From: Bordetella parapertussis
GTDB taxonomy: Bacteria; Pseudomonadota; Gammaproteobacteria; Burkholderiales; Burkholderiaceae_B
Assembly (NCBI GenBank): GCA_945872285.1
Contig: CAMBZR010000072.1
Coordinates: 1 to 14,672 of the forward strand
Direction of reading: 5' to 3'
Length of the DNA: 14,672 nucleotides
The position numbers and the translations under genes were made by a program. A model generated the notes under the pieces. That model did not search any database. It had not been told where the DNA came from and was given only the letters and a program-made list of their open reading frames with translations. Shown piece after piece: positions 8,319 through 14,672 of the stretch. Within the stretch, counting starts at the first letter, position 1, and each line of letters opens with the position of its first letter.

Positions 8319-8332
8319 GCCCGGGCCCGGGC
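8319..8332. repeat. Perfect 14-bp GC palindrome in the convergent gap
   Basis: GCCCGGGCCCGGGC is its own reverse complement and lies between the convergent ends of the CitE-like gene (+) and the dioxygenase gene (-), 2 bases from the dioxygenase stop. As RNA it could fold as a 5-bp GC stem with a GGCC loop on either transcript, so it could slow or end transcription in both directions. No T-run follows on either strand, so it is not a standard intrinsic terminator. Confidence 0.5.
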
Positions 8333-8334
8333 GG

Positions 8335-9423
8335 TCAGCGCGCGGCGGCGTCGCGCATGGCACAGTCTTGCGCCTGGCGTGCTTCAAACTGAGCGCAACG
8401 CTCGTCGTAGCTAAAGCCACGTATACCACCACGCACCGAGCCTGCTTCGCAGGCACGGTATAAATCGCGCCAGCACTCTGGCAACACTAAGCTGTCGGGT
8501 GGCGCAATCCAAAGTCGATATAACAAACGCTTAAGCGCAGGATCTTCATGATCTTGAAACTCAGTGCGCGAATGCAGGGTCACATGGCTGTTGACGATTT
8601 GCAAGTCACCGGGCTCAAGCCACATCTCAAAAGCGATCTCAGGGCGCCGAACCACCTGATCAAACTGTTCAAGGGCCGCATAATGCTCAGCACTGATTTG
8701 CGGAGCCCCCTCGATTTTTTGAGCACTGCGCACGCGGTTCCAGTTCCAGCGACCAAACCACTTTTCGCCGTGCTGCGAAAATACGGGCTGCATCACGTAA
8801 GGCCCCTCGTCGGGCGCGCCTTCGCCCTGCCGACTAAACGCAATCGGCTCGTACAGCCACTTCAGTTGCTCGGGATATTCACGCGCCATCACGTCATGGC
8901 CCGCCATCGAGCTGCTGACAATGGTCTTGCCGCCCGAGACAGCCTGATTGAAACAGCTTAAAAAAACAACATCTGACGAGTCTGTATGAAAATCTAGCTC
9001 AGCACTTGACGAATAGCCACGCCCAGTGCCCGTGCGATACGCCATCCCGGCATCGCGAACCGCAGAGATGTAATGGGTGTCTTTACCTTGAGGCCTCGGC
9101 ACGCCTGCATGCAGGCCCAGGCCCCAGGTCAATAGCTCAAATTGCTTGGCGGTCAATTCTGCACGAGGCAAGCCTTTGATTAAAGCCACCCCCAATCCTT
9201 TCTTGACCTCTTCAAGCGCTGCGGCAAACGTCGCCCAGGTTTTATTAAACGAAAAGTCCGACCGACGATACTCTAGTAAGGTCTTGTCGGGATCTTGCGC
9301 TTTCAGTACCGTCGCGATCATTTCTTGGCGTGCCGACTCGTCGATTCTGAAAACCCAACGCTGATCATTTTCAAGATCGGCGACACGCCAGTTAGAAGGG
9401 TGCTTTAAAGAATTTAAAATCAT
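8335..9423 (-). CDS. TauD/TfdA-family Fe(II)/2-oxoglutarate-dependent dioxygenase
   Basis: A 362-residue oxygenase with the double-stranded beta-helix metal centre of the TauD/TfdA group. The HxD motif is in LDFHTDSSD (H146, D148). The distal His is in VNSHVTLHSRTEF (most likely H284), and the 2-oxoglutarate-binding Arg is probably R303 in LLYRLW. A GLGV-A-LIKGLP segment (76-86) is the usual N-terminal mark. These enzymes hydroxylate a substrate while converting 2-oxoglutarate and O2 to succinate and CO2, and they act in the cytoplasm. AGAGGA sits 4 nt before the ATG. The gene lies 55 bases downstream of MmgE/PrpD-1 on the same strand, with a hairpin between, so it is probably co-transcribed at a modulated level. 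The C-terminal tail beyond about residue 310 is Ala- and Cys-containing and not diagnostic. The substrate is unknown. Confidence 0.9.
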   Translation of the reverse strand: MILNSLKHPSNWRVADLENDQRWVFRIDESARQEMIATVLKAQDPDKTLLEYRRSDFSFNKTWATFAAALEEVKKGLGVALIKGLPRAELTAKQFELLTWGLGLHAGVPRPQGKDTHYISAVRDAGMAYRTGTGRGYSSSAELDFHTDSSDVVFLSCFNQAVSGGKTIVSSSMAGHDVMAREYPEQLKWLYEPIAFSRQGEGAPDEGPYVMQPVFSQHGEKWFGRWNWNRVRSAQKIEGAPQISAEHYAALEQFDQVVRRPEIAFEMWLEPGDLQIVNSHVTLHSRTEFQDHEDPALKRLLYRLWIAPPDSLVLPECWRDLYRACEAGSVRGGIRGFSYDERCAQFEARQAQDCAMRDAAAR

Positions 9424-9446
9424 TGAGTCCTCTCGTCTAAATCAAA

Positions 9447-9475
9447 GAGTGCACGCGGTTCGCTACGTTGCACTC
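9447..9475 (-). terminator. Hairpin between MmgE/PrpD-1 and the dioxygenase (weak terminator or processing element)
   Basis: GAGTGCA (9447-9453) and TGCACTC (9469-9475) are perfect inverted repeats. The inner CG pairs extend this to a 9-bp stem with one bulged base and a 10-nt loop. On the minus strand the stem is followed by TTTGATTT, a weak U-tract. It lies wholly in the 55-base gap between two co-oriented genes, just after the MmgE/PrpD-1 stop. It could partly terminate, protect the upstream message, or, as the DNA dyad, bind a regulator. Confidence 0.45.
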
Positions 9476-9478
9476 AAA

Positions 9479-10855
9479 CTAGCGGGCTAAAGCCAGCAGT
9501 TCTTGCACCATAAAATTATCGGTCCCCATGACCAGCGCATCAAGCTCAGCCGCGACCTGCGGTCCTGCAACCTCAGCGATGAGTCCCCGCGCTTTTTCGC
9601 GAATGCGCTCGGGACCAACCGGACGTGTCCAGCTTCCGATTGGCGCATCGCAGCGCTGAACAAGCCTGCGACCATCGCGCAAAATAACAGTGAGCTCAAC
9701 GTGCATCTGATCCAGCCGCCCAGAAATCGTTTCGTCTCGGTTCAAGGTAATTTTATCGAGCAAACCAATGACATCTGCAGAAAAGCGCCTGGCTTGCGTA
9801 AAGCTCTTGGGTTCAACGTGCCCGTCAAGCAGCGCTACCGCTGTCGTATATTGCCACGAGAACTTACCATCTAAACCCGTTTCAGGCTTGGGTCGATCGA
9901 TGTAATGCATCACCGGAGTGCGCAACTCGATGCTCTGCACCTCAGTCGCCCACTGCACTTCAGTATTGGACGCACGCAACTCGAGTGCTGCCGTAATCAC
10001 AAAATGGGTCGCAAACTGCGACGGAAACAACTTCCAGGCGGGGCCCGGCGACAAGGCACGCGCAGTGTGAAGAGGCGCAGTTAAATGCTCAGGTTCGAAG
10101 GTTGCGCCAAACAACGCAGGCCCCCAGCCCCTCGGACTGCCGATCGCATCTGCGTTTGCCGTAAAGCCTTCGGCCGCCAATAGCGCCGCCTCTACCCCAT
10201 TTGCCGCGGCATCGCCACAGTGCAGCGCTTTGGTCATCGTGCCAACATTGGCCAAGACCGAGCCGCAGCGCGAAGCCGCGATCCCCACCGCCGCCAAGGC
10301 TTGCTTTTTAGGCAACTCGAGTAAGGCCGCGCAGGCAAGTGCGGCCGCCAACGGCCCTACGGCACCCGGCGGGTGCATCGTCAACTTGCTTGGTTCAAGC
10401 TGGCCTGAAGCCAGCCGCAACCGTCCCTGTGCTTCGATTCCTTTGGCAAGGGCTCGCAACAATGCAAGCCCCTGAGGCCCGCGCCCTTCGTGCTCGCGCA
10501 TTTCGGCAAGAGCAAGCAAGGCGGGTAATAACGGAGAAAGCGCGTGATTGGGAGGATTCCACATCGGCTCAAAATCGAGTACGTGCATCGACGCGCCATT
10601 AATCCGCGCAGCCTGCACTACGCCGGTCAAAAAACCCTTGCCGATTACCCGGGCGGGGCCCTCGGGCACCGCGCGTTGGGCAAGCTTTGCCAAAATACTG
10701 GGACCAGGCTCGTTTGCCCCTGCCAAAGCGACGGCCAGGCCATCTAAGAGCAGCAAACGACACTGCCGCTCGAGTACCGGTTCGCTAGCTGGCCAGTCGA
10801 GCAAGGTCTCAACAAAATGACGAGTCAAATCCTCAGCAGGCAGTACTTCCTTCAC
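9479..10855 (-). CDS. MmgE/PrpD family protein, copy 1 (divergent active-site motif)
   Basis: A 458-residue member of the MmgE/PrpD fold, which includes 2-methylcitrate dehydratase, cis-aconitate decarboxylase and iminodisuccinate epimerase. Visible marks: LLLLDGLAVALAG (35-46), MHPPGAVGPLAA with the conserved His (H161), GTMTKALHCGDAAANG with Lys and His (K209, H212), and a KLFPSQFATH segment (about 275-284). In place of the usual HALDYDD it has HVLDFEP (91-97), so the second acidic pair is lost. The frame is open to a TTG at 10933 with AAGGA nearby, but I prefer the GTG at 10855: the extra 26 residues are basic, use rare codons (ATA, AGA, CGA), and removing them puts H161, K209 and H212 at the same numbers as in copy 2. 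It probably heads a two-gene unit with the dioxygenase. Substrate unknown. Confidence 0.85.
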   Translation of the reverse strand: MKEVLPAEDLTRHFVETLLDWPASEPVLERQCRLLLLDGLAVALAGANEPGPSILAKLAQRAVPEGPARVIGKGFLTGVVQAARINGASMHVLDFEPMWNPPNHALSPLLPALLALAEMREHEGRGPQGLALLRALAKGIEAQGRLRLASGQLEPSKLTMHPPGAVGPLAAALACAALLELPKKQALAAVGIAASRCGSVLANVGTMTKALHCGDAAANGVEAALLAAEGFTANADAIGSPRGWGPALFGATFEPEHLTAPLHTARALSPGPAWKLFPSQFATHFVITAALELRASNTEVQWATEVQSIELRTPVMHYIDRPKPETGLDGKFSWQYTTAVALLDGHVEPKSFTQARRFSADVIGLLDKITLNRDETISGRLDQMHVELTVILRDGRRLVQRCDAPIGSWTRPVGPERIREKARGLIAEVAGPQVAAELDALVMGTDNFMVQELLALAR

Positions 10856-10967
10856 TCGATTGTGTCTCGTCTGTGTTCGAATTTTTATCTGGAACGATAT
10901 AAGACTTTTGTTCGTCCCGACATTCTCACCCAATTAGGTCCTTAAAAAACAGAACTTGCTCCACTAC

Positions 10968-10997
10968 TTGGACTCTTGCTTGCCTCGAGCGTAAAAT
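10968..10997 (+). promoter_or_regulatory. Possible promoter in the divergent MmgE/PrpD intergenic region
   Basis: TTGGAC (10968-10973) and TAAAAT (10992-10997) are 18 bases apart, pointing toward MmgE/PrpD-2. The -10 matches 5 of 6 consensus bases; the -35 is weak. A 10-bp perfect palindrome, GGGTTAACCC (11000-11009), follows at about the expected start of transcription and could be an operator. The whole gap between the divergent starts (10856-11069) is about 214 bases and must hold control sites for both arms. Confidence 0.35.
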
Positions 10998-11069
10998 GCG
11001 GGTTAACCCCAATCGACTGGTCTGCGCACGCACCACAGACTTTAGGCTTAACATCAAAACAACAACAGG

Positions 11070-12479
11070 ATGCCACCCTTGAAGCAGCCAGAGCCTACCC
11101 AAACAGTCCTTGAGCAAATCGCCGAACGTATTGTCGCTTTTGATCTCAAGGCCATCACGCCACAAGCGATCATGCTGTCGCGCACCGCGATCATCGACAC
11201 GCTTGGCGTCTCGCTTGCAGGCGCGATTGAGCCTTGCACCACCAACCTGTTGCGCACCCCTGGCGTAGCCTCGGCCCCGGGTGTTTGCACCATTTTTGGT
11301 ACCGCACAAAAAACCTCGGCCCTTGATGCAGCCTTTATCAACGGCACGGCCTCGCACGCGCTGGATTATGACGACTTTAGTCAACCCATGGGCGGACACC
11401 AATCGGCTCCGTTAGTCGCGCCACTGATGGCACTGGCTGAAGAGCGCGGGGCCTCTGGCCTTCAATTACTTCAATCGTATGTGGTTGGAATCGAAACCGA
11501 GATTCGTCTGGCTCGCGCCGTGAATTTCTATCACTATGATAAGGGCTGGCACCCAACCGCCACGCTCGGCGTGTTTGGTGCCGCCGCCGCCTCTGGTCAT
11601 TTGCTTAGACTCAATGCAAAAAAACAAGCCATCGCGCTGGCAATTGCCGCGTCTTTTGCCTCGGGGATCAAAGCTAACTTCGGCACAATGGTTAAACCCT
11701 TGCATGTGGGTCAATGTGCGCGTAACGGCTTGCTTGCAGCGTTGATGGCAGATGCAGGCTATGACGCCAACCCAGAAGCACTTGAACACCATCAGGGCTT
11801 TTTTAATGCGTTTAATGGCAAAGGTAATTACGACGCTAGTTTGATTTTTGAAAACTGGGCGAATCCCCTTGAAGTATTGAGCCCGAGCATGGGGCTCAAA
11901 CAATTCGCCTGTTGCGGCAGCACCCATCCCGCGGTCACGATGGCCTTGCAATTACGACAACAAGAAACCTTCAGCCCGCAAGACATCACGAAAGTCGATA
12001 TTCTGCCTCACCGCCGACGCCTGCCGCACACCAATAATCCCGATCCGCAAACGCCGCTTGCCGCCAAATTTTCAGTGCAGTACGCGGTCGCCCGCGCACT
12101 GGTAGATGGTGCTGTTCGCCTAGACGATTTTGAGGGTGAAGCACATTTTGATAGCAACGTGCGCGCAATCATGGCAAAAACAACCGCCAACCCACATCCA
12201 GATATGCCCGATGACTCACCCGATCAATTTGGCGCCGAGGTGATCGTCGCGCTCAAAGACGGTCGCACTCTTTCGCGGCGCATCAACAGTCTGGTGGGGC
12301 GTGGTGGAGACTATCCGCTGACCAGCGACGAGCTCTGGGAGAAATTCAACGACTGCGCCAAACGCGTCCTGCCCGCGAGCGAGATCCCCGCACTCTTCGC
12401 CAAACTTGAAAAGCTCGAACAAATTAAAAATATCCGCGAGCTCACCCCTTTGCTGGCGAAGTTTTCAAAAGCGGCTTAA
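11070..12479 (+). CDS. MmgE/PrpD family protein, copy 2 (canonical motifs)
   Basis: A 469-residue MmgE/PrpD-fold enzyme with the full set of family marks: SRTAIIDTLGVSLAG (37-51), NGTASHALDYDD (91-102), GWHPTATLGVFGAA (159-172, His 161), ANFGTMVKPLHVGQCARNG (202-220, Lys 209 and His 212), and LKQFACCGSTHPA in the C-terminal half. The fold is used for dehydration, decarboxylation or epimerisation of polycarboxylates; it is a cytoplasmic enzyme. It starts at the ATG at 11070 with only a CAGG just upstream, so no well-spaced Shine-Dalgarno is seen. It is divergent from copy 1 and is followed 67 bases later by the aldo/keto reductase. The C-terminal part (about 380-469) is Lys- and Glu-rich as is common. 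True dehydratase (PrpD) is not assured, as no other methylcitrate-cycle gene is present. Confidence 0.91.
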   Translation: MPPLKQPEPTQTVLEQIAERIVAFDLKAITPQAIMLSRTAIIDTLGVSLAGAIEPCTTNLLRTPGVASAPGVCTIFGTAQKTSALDAAFINGTASHALDYDDFSQPMGGHQSAPLVAPLMALAEERGASGLQLLQSYVVGIETEIRLARAVNFYHYDKGWHPTATLGVFGAAAASGHLLRLNAKKQAIALAIAASFASGIKANFGTMVKPLHVGQCARNGLLAALMADAGYDANPEALEHHQGFFNAFNGKGNYDASLIFENWANPLEVLSPSMGLKQFACCGSTHPAVTMALQLRQQETFSPQDITKVDILPHRRRLPHTNNPDPQTPLAAKFSVQYAVARALVDGAVRLDDFEGEAHFDSNVRAIMAKTTANPHPDMPDDSPDQFGAEVIVALKDGRTLSRRINSLVGRGGDYPLTSDELWEKFNDCAKRVLPASEIPALFAKLEKLEQIKNIRELTPLLAKFSKAA

Positions 12480-12492
12480 GTCCAAACGCGCA

Positions 12493-12546
12493 ACGCTTCA
12501 CTCAGCAAAGATTCACACAACTAAGATTCACACGCTAAAGATTCTC
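12493..12546 (+). repeat. 15-bp tandem repeat ending at the aldo/keto reductase start codon
   Basis: AAGATTCACAC occurs at 12508 and 12523, and a third copy, AAGATTCTC, at 12538 runs directly into the ATG at 12547. The period is exactly 15 bases. A degenerate fourth copy at 12493 matches the 12508 unit at 10 of 15 positions. The last copy contains the only Shine-Dalgarno-like bases (AAAGA) before the start. The frame is open through the array (it would read KIHTT, KIHTL, KILM), so an N-terminal extension is possible but unlikely. Confidence 0.65.
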
Positions 12547-13569
12547 ATGACGACTCAAACTCCTAGCTACGCGCCCCTCGGTCTGAGCGGCTTGCGTGTC
12601 CCTCGCCTTTGGTTAGGCACCATGATGTTTGGTGACCAAACTGACGAAAACGTTGCGCGGGATATCGTCGCGGCCACCCGAGACGCCGGCTATAACGCCA
12701 TTGATACGGCAGACAGCTACGTTGGCGGAGAATCCGAACGCATGGTCGGGCGTCTGATCGCACAAGACCGTGCTCGCTGGGTCTTGGCCACGAAGGTTGC
12801 CAACCCAATCGGTCAAGAGCCCAATGACCGAGGTACCTCACGACGCTGGCTGCTTACCGAGGTCGACAATAGCCTCAAACGCCTAGCCACCGACTGGATC
12901 GATGTTTACTACATGCATCGCGATGATGAAGTCACGCCAATGGAAGAAACACTGTCCACCTTTGCGCGACTCATTGAGCAAGGAAAAATTCGCTACTACG
13001 GTGTGTCTAATTTCAGATCCTGGCGCATCGCCAAGATGGTAGAGATGGCAAAAAAAATGGGGGTCCCGCAGCCGATTGTCTGCCAGCCCCCCTATAGCGC
13101 CGTCACCCGCCTGATCGAGACCGAAGTTGTCCCCTGCTGCGAACACTATGGCCTGGGTGTGATTGCCTACAGCCCGCTCGCGCGCGGCGTTTTAACCGGA
13201 AAATATCAACCCGATGTCGCCCCGGATGCCACGAGCCGGGCCGGGCGCGGCGATCGTCGCTTACATCAAACAGAGTTTAGACAAGAATCTTTTTCGGTTG
13301 CGAATGCTTTAAAAGAACATGCCCAACAACGCGGCTTAAGCCCCACTCAGTTTGCGATTGCCTGGGCGTTGAACAACAAACTGATCAGTGGCGTCATTGG
13401 CGGGCCCAGAACGCTCGAGCAATGGCACGATTATCTGGCAGCAATGTCGGTTGCCATCACCGTTCAGGACGAAACCGTCGTCGACGCGCTTGTGCCGCCA
13501 GGCTATGCCTCAACCCACGGCTTTACAGACCCACAATATCCAATTGTTGGACGCCGCCCGCGCGCTTAA
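12547..13569 (+). CDS. Aldo/keto reductase
   Basis: A 340-residue NADPH-type aldo/keto reductase (TIM barrel, cytoplasmic). The catalytic tetrad is complete: D53 and Y58 in IDTADSY, K83 in ATKVAN, and H124 in YYMHRDD. Family marks continue with YYGVSNF, a VCQPPYS segment, YSPLARGVLTGKY, and a C-terminal VIGGPRTLEQ that contacts the cofactor. It reduces an aldehyde or ketone (or oxidises the alcohol). The reading frame is open back to 12406 inside the upstream gene, but the family starts at about PLGLSGLRVPRLWLGTM, so I take the ATG at 12547. The gene is 67 bases after MmgE/PrpD-2 on the same strand and probably in one transcript with it. It belongs to the broad Tas/YghZ/beta-subunit-like branch rather than to a clearly named enzyme. 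Substrate unknown. Confidence 0.92.
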   Translation: MTTQTPSYAPLGLSGLRVPRLWLGTMMFGDQTDENVARDIVAATRDAGYNAIDTADSYVGGESERMVGRLIAQDRARWVLATKVANPIGQEPNDRGTSRRWLLTEVDNSLKRLATDWIDVYYMHRDDEVTPMEETLSTFARLIEQGKIRYYGVSNFRSWRIAKMVEMAKKMGVPQPIVCQPPYSAVTRLIETEVVPCCEHYGLGVIAYSPLARGVLTGKYQPDVAPDATSRAGRGDRRLHQTEFRQESFSVANALKEHAQQRGLSPTQFAIAWALNNKLISGVIGGPRTLEQWHDYLAAMSVAITVQDETVVDALVPPGYASTHGFTDPQYPIVGRRPRA

Positions 13570-13654
13570 CCAAACCGCGATCCTACCCGAAGCAGCACCT
13601 AGTTTGATAGGCGATAATAGCGGCTCAGCCCTTACCTGTGAAGCTAGGCTAGTC

Positions 13655-14672
13655 ATGAACAATCGCGATATGGTCATCCAGAGCATCGTCTATCTGCGCG
13701 GACCGAATTTATGGACATACTGCTCAGCGATCGAGGCGGTGGTTGATATCGGCGACCTTGAAGATTGCCCGTCGGACGTCGTACCCGGGCTTTATGAAAG
13801 GCTGGTGGCCTGGCTGCCAAGTTTAATTGAGCACCGCTGCAGCCCCGGCGTGCGTGGCGGCTTTTTGCAGCGCCTGAAAACCGGCACCTGGCCCTGTCAC
13901 ATCCTTGAGCATGTCACTCTGGCGTTGCAAGATTTGGCGGGCGTGCCCGGGCATGGCTTTGGTCGCGCACGCGAGACTGAAAAACGAGGCGTCTACAAGG
14001 TGGTTGTTAGTGGTTGGCAAGAAGAGGTCACACGCGCCGCGCTTTATGCCGGCCGAGATCTGGTAATGGCGGCGATCGAAGACCGGCCCTACGACTTAGA
14101 GGCCGTGCTTGAGCACCTCAGAGACCTGACACAAGACCTTTGTTTAGGCCCAAGCACTGCCTCGATGGTGCTCGCAGCCGAAGACCGCGCCATCCCAGCC
14201 GTGCGCTTAAATGACGGCAATTTAGTTCAGTTTGGCTACGGTAACCAACAGCGCCGCATCTGGACCGCAGAAACCGACCAAACTAGCGCCATCGCCGAAA
14301 CGATTTCGCGTGACAAAGACTTAACAAAGTCAATTCTTGAGGCATGCGGGGTCCCTATTCCGCAGGGGCGAGCCGTCGCCAATGCGCAAGACGCGTGGCA
14401 AGCCGCACAAGAGCTTGGCTTGCCTGTCGTAGTCAAACCCGTTGATGGGAATCACGGCCGTGGGGTATTTATCAACCTCAACACACAACCAGAAATCGAA
14501 GCCGCCTACGCGGTTGCGGTTGACGAGGGTTCGGGCGTCTTGGTCGAACGGTTTATTCGCGGCAACGAACACCGATTGCTGGTTGTTGGCGGCAAACTTG
14601 CGGCGGCGGCAAAAGGCCAAGCTGCGCTTGTCACCGGAGACGGCAAGCACACGATTGATGAACTCATTGCAC
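13655..14672 (+). CDS. cphA: Cyanophycin synthetase, N-terminal part (truncated by window end)
   Basis: 339 codons are present and the frame stays open to the edge. Cyanophycin synthetase builds the Asp-backbone, Arg-side-chain polymer cyanophycin with ATP. The N-terminal domain shows YLRGPNLWTY (13-22), IGDLEDCPSD (32-41), IEHRCSPGVRGGF (58-70), HILEHVTLALQ (82-92) and FGRARETEKRGVYKV (102-116). The ATP-grasp module starts with ISRDKDLTKS (217-226), then VVVKPVDGNHGRGVFIN (258-274, with Lys 261 the likely ATP contact) and VERFIRGNEHRLLVVGGKL (297-315). The C-terminal Mur-ligase-like half lies outside the window. The start ATG at 13655 has a weak AGG 6 nt before it; a Met at 13670 is an alternative. 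A GATAAT box (13613-13618) in the 85-base gap could be a -10, but the -35 is poor. Betaproteobacteria often carry two adjacent copies (cphA and cphA'); which one this is cannot be told here. Confidence 0.92.
   Translation, partial: MNNRDMVIQSIVYLRGPNLWTYCSAIEAVVDIGDLEDCPSDVVPGLYERLVAWLPSLIEHRCSPGVRGGFLQRLKTGTWPCHILEHVTLALQDLAGVPGHGFGRARETEKRGVYKVVVSGWQEEVTRAALYAGRDLVMAAIEDRPYDLEAVLEHLRDLTQDLCLGPSTASMVLAAEDRAIPAVRLNDGNLVQFGYGNQQRRIWTAETDQTSAIAETISRDKDLTKSILEACGVPIPQGRAVANAQDAWQAAQELGLPVVVKPVDGNHGRGVFINLNTQPEIEAAYAVAVDEGSGVLVERFIRGNEHRLLVVGGKLAAAAKGQAALVTGDGKHTIDELIA

Noticed and set aside
10926..11402. A 158-codon minus-strand frame spanning the divergent gap
   Set aside because: It covers the start of MmgE/PrpD-2 in antisense, is Arg/Gly-rich without motifs, and would remove the shared control region.
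11466..11951. Long open frames antisense to real genes (for example 161 codons opposite MmgE/PrpD-2)
   Set aside because: No family motif, no ribosome-binding site, and each mirrors a strongly supported gene on the other strand.
11070..12479. Naming copy 2 as prpD (2-methylcitrate dehydratase)
   Set aside because: The fold matches, but no prpB, prpC or acnD-like gene is present and the family covers several reactions.
12406..12546. A 47-codon N-terminal extension of the aldo/keto reductase
   Set aside because: It overlaps the end of MmgE/PrpD-2, is low-complexity and Lys/Ser-rich, includes the 15-bp repeat, and lies outside the reductase fold. The open frame is probably chance.
13823..14020. 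Minus-strand frames inside the cyanophycin synthetase gene
   Set aside because: They are shadows of cphA, which shows continuous family motifs on the plus strand.

Overview
The window reads as a chromosomal segment of a betaproteobacterium, most likely Burkholderiales (Alcaligenaceae-like). This is an inference from gene content: a Bug-type periplasmic binding protein, MmgE/PrpD and CitE-like accessory catabolic genes, an M81 (MlrC-like) peptidase next to a peptide-type ABC transporter, and a cyanophycin synthetase whose N-terminus resembles the betaproteobacterial form. By eye the GC content is moderate (low-to-mid 50s %). Coding density is high. I saw no rRNA, tRNA, CRISPR array, insertion sequence, phage gene or transcription-regulator gene.

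Region 1 (1-5615, minus strand) is one operon, read right to left: a sigma70-like promoter (5587-5615), permease 1 (DppB type), permease 2 (DppC type), a fused two-domain ATPase (DppD+DppF in one chain, GsiA-like), a Tat-exported substrate-binding protein, and the start of an M81 metallopeptidase that runs off the left edge. The first four genes are joined by 1-nt stop/start overlaps or a 3-nt gap, so they should be translationally coupled. The likely job is import of a peptide-like compound and its intracellular cleavage.

Region 2 (5666-8280, plus strand) holds a stand-alone LON substrate-binding-domain protein, then four tandem 22-bp direct repeats filling the gap (6297-6384), a Bug-family substrate-binding protein with a poor signal peptide, and a HpcH/HpaI-CitE-like aldolase/lyase. 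A 14-bp perfect palindrome lies in the convergent gap that follows.

Region 3 (8335-13569) is built around two divergent MmgE/PrpD paralogues. The left arm (minus) is MmgE/PrpD-1, then a 9-bp-stem hairpin, then a TauD/TfdA-type Fe(II)/2-oxoglutarate dioxygenase. The right arm (plus) is MmgE/PrpD-2, then a 15-bp tandem repeat abutting the start codon of an aldo/keto reductase. Regions 2 and 3 together look like an accessory catabolic module (binding protein, C-C lyase, oxygenase, two dehydratase/epimerase-fold enzymes, oxidoreductase). The substrate cannot be named from sequence.

Region 4 (13655-end, plus) is the first 339 codons of a cyanophycin synthetase, truncated by the window edge.

The strongest unexplained signals are the 22-bp x 4 repeat array upstream of the Bug gene, the 15-bp repeat upstream of the reductase, and the divergent MmgE/PrpD pair, in which one copy has lost a family-typical acidic motif.
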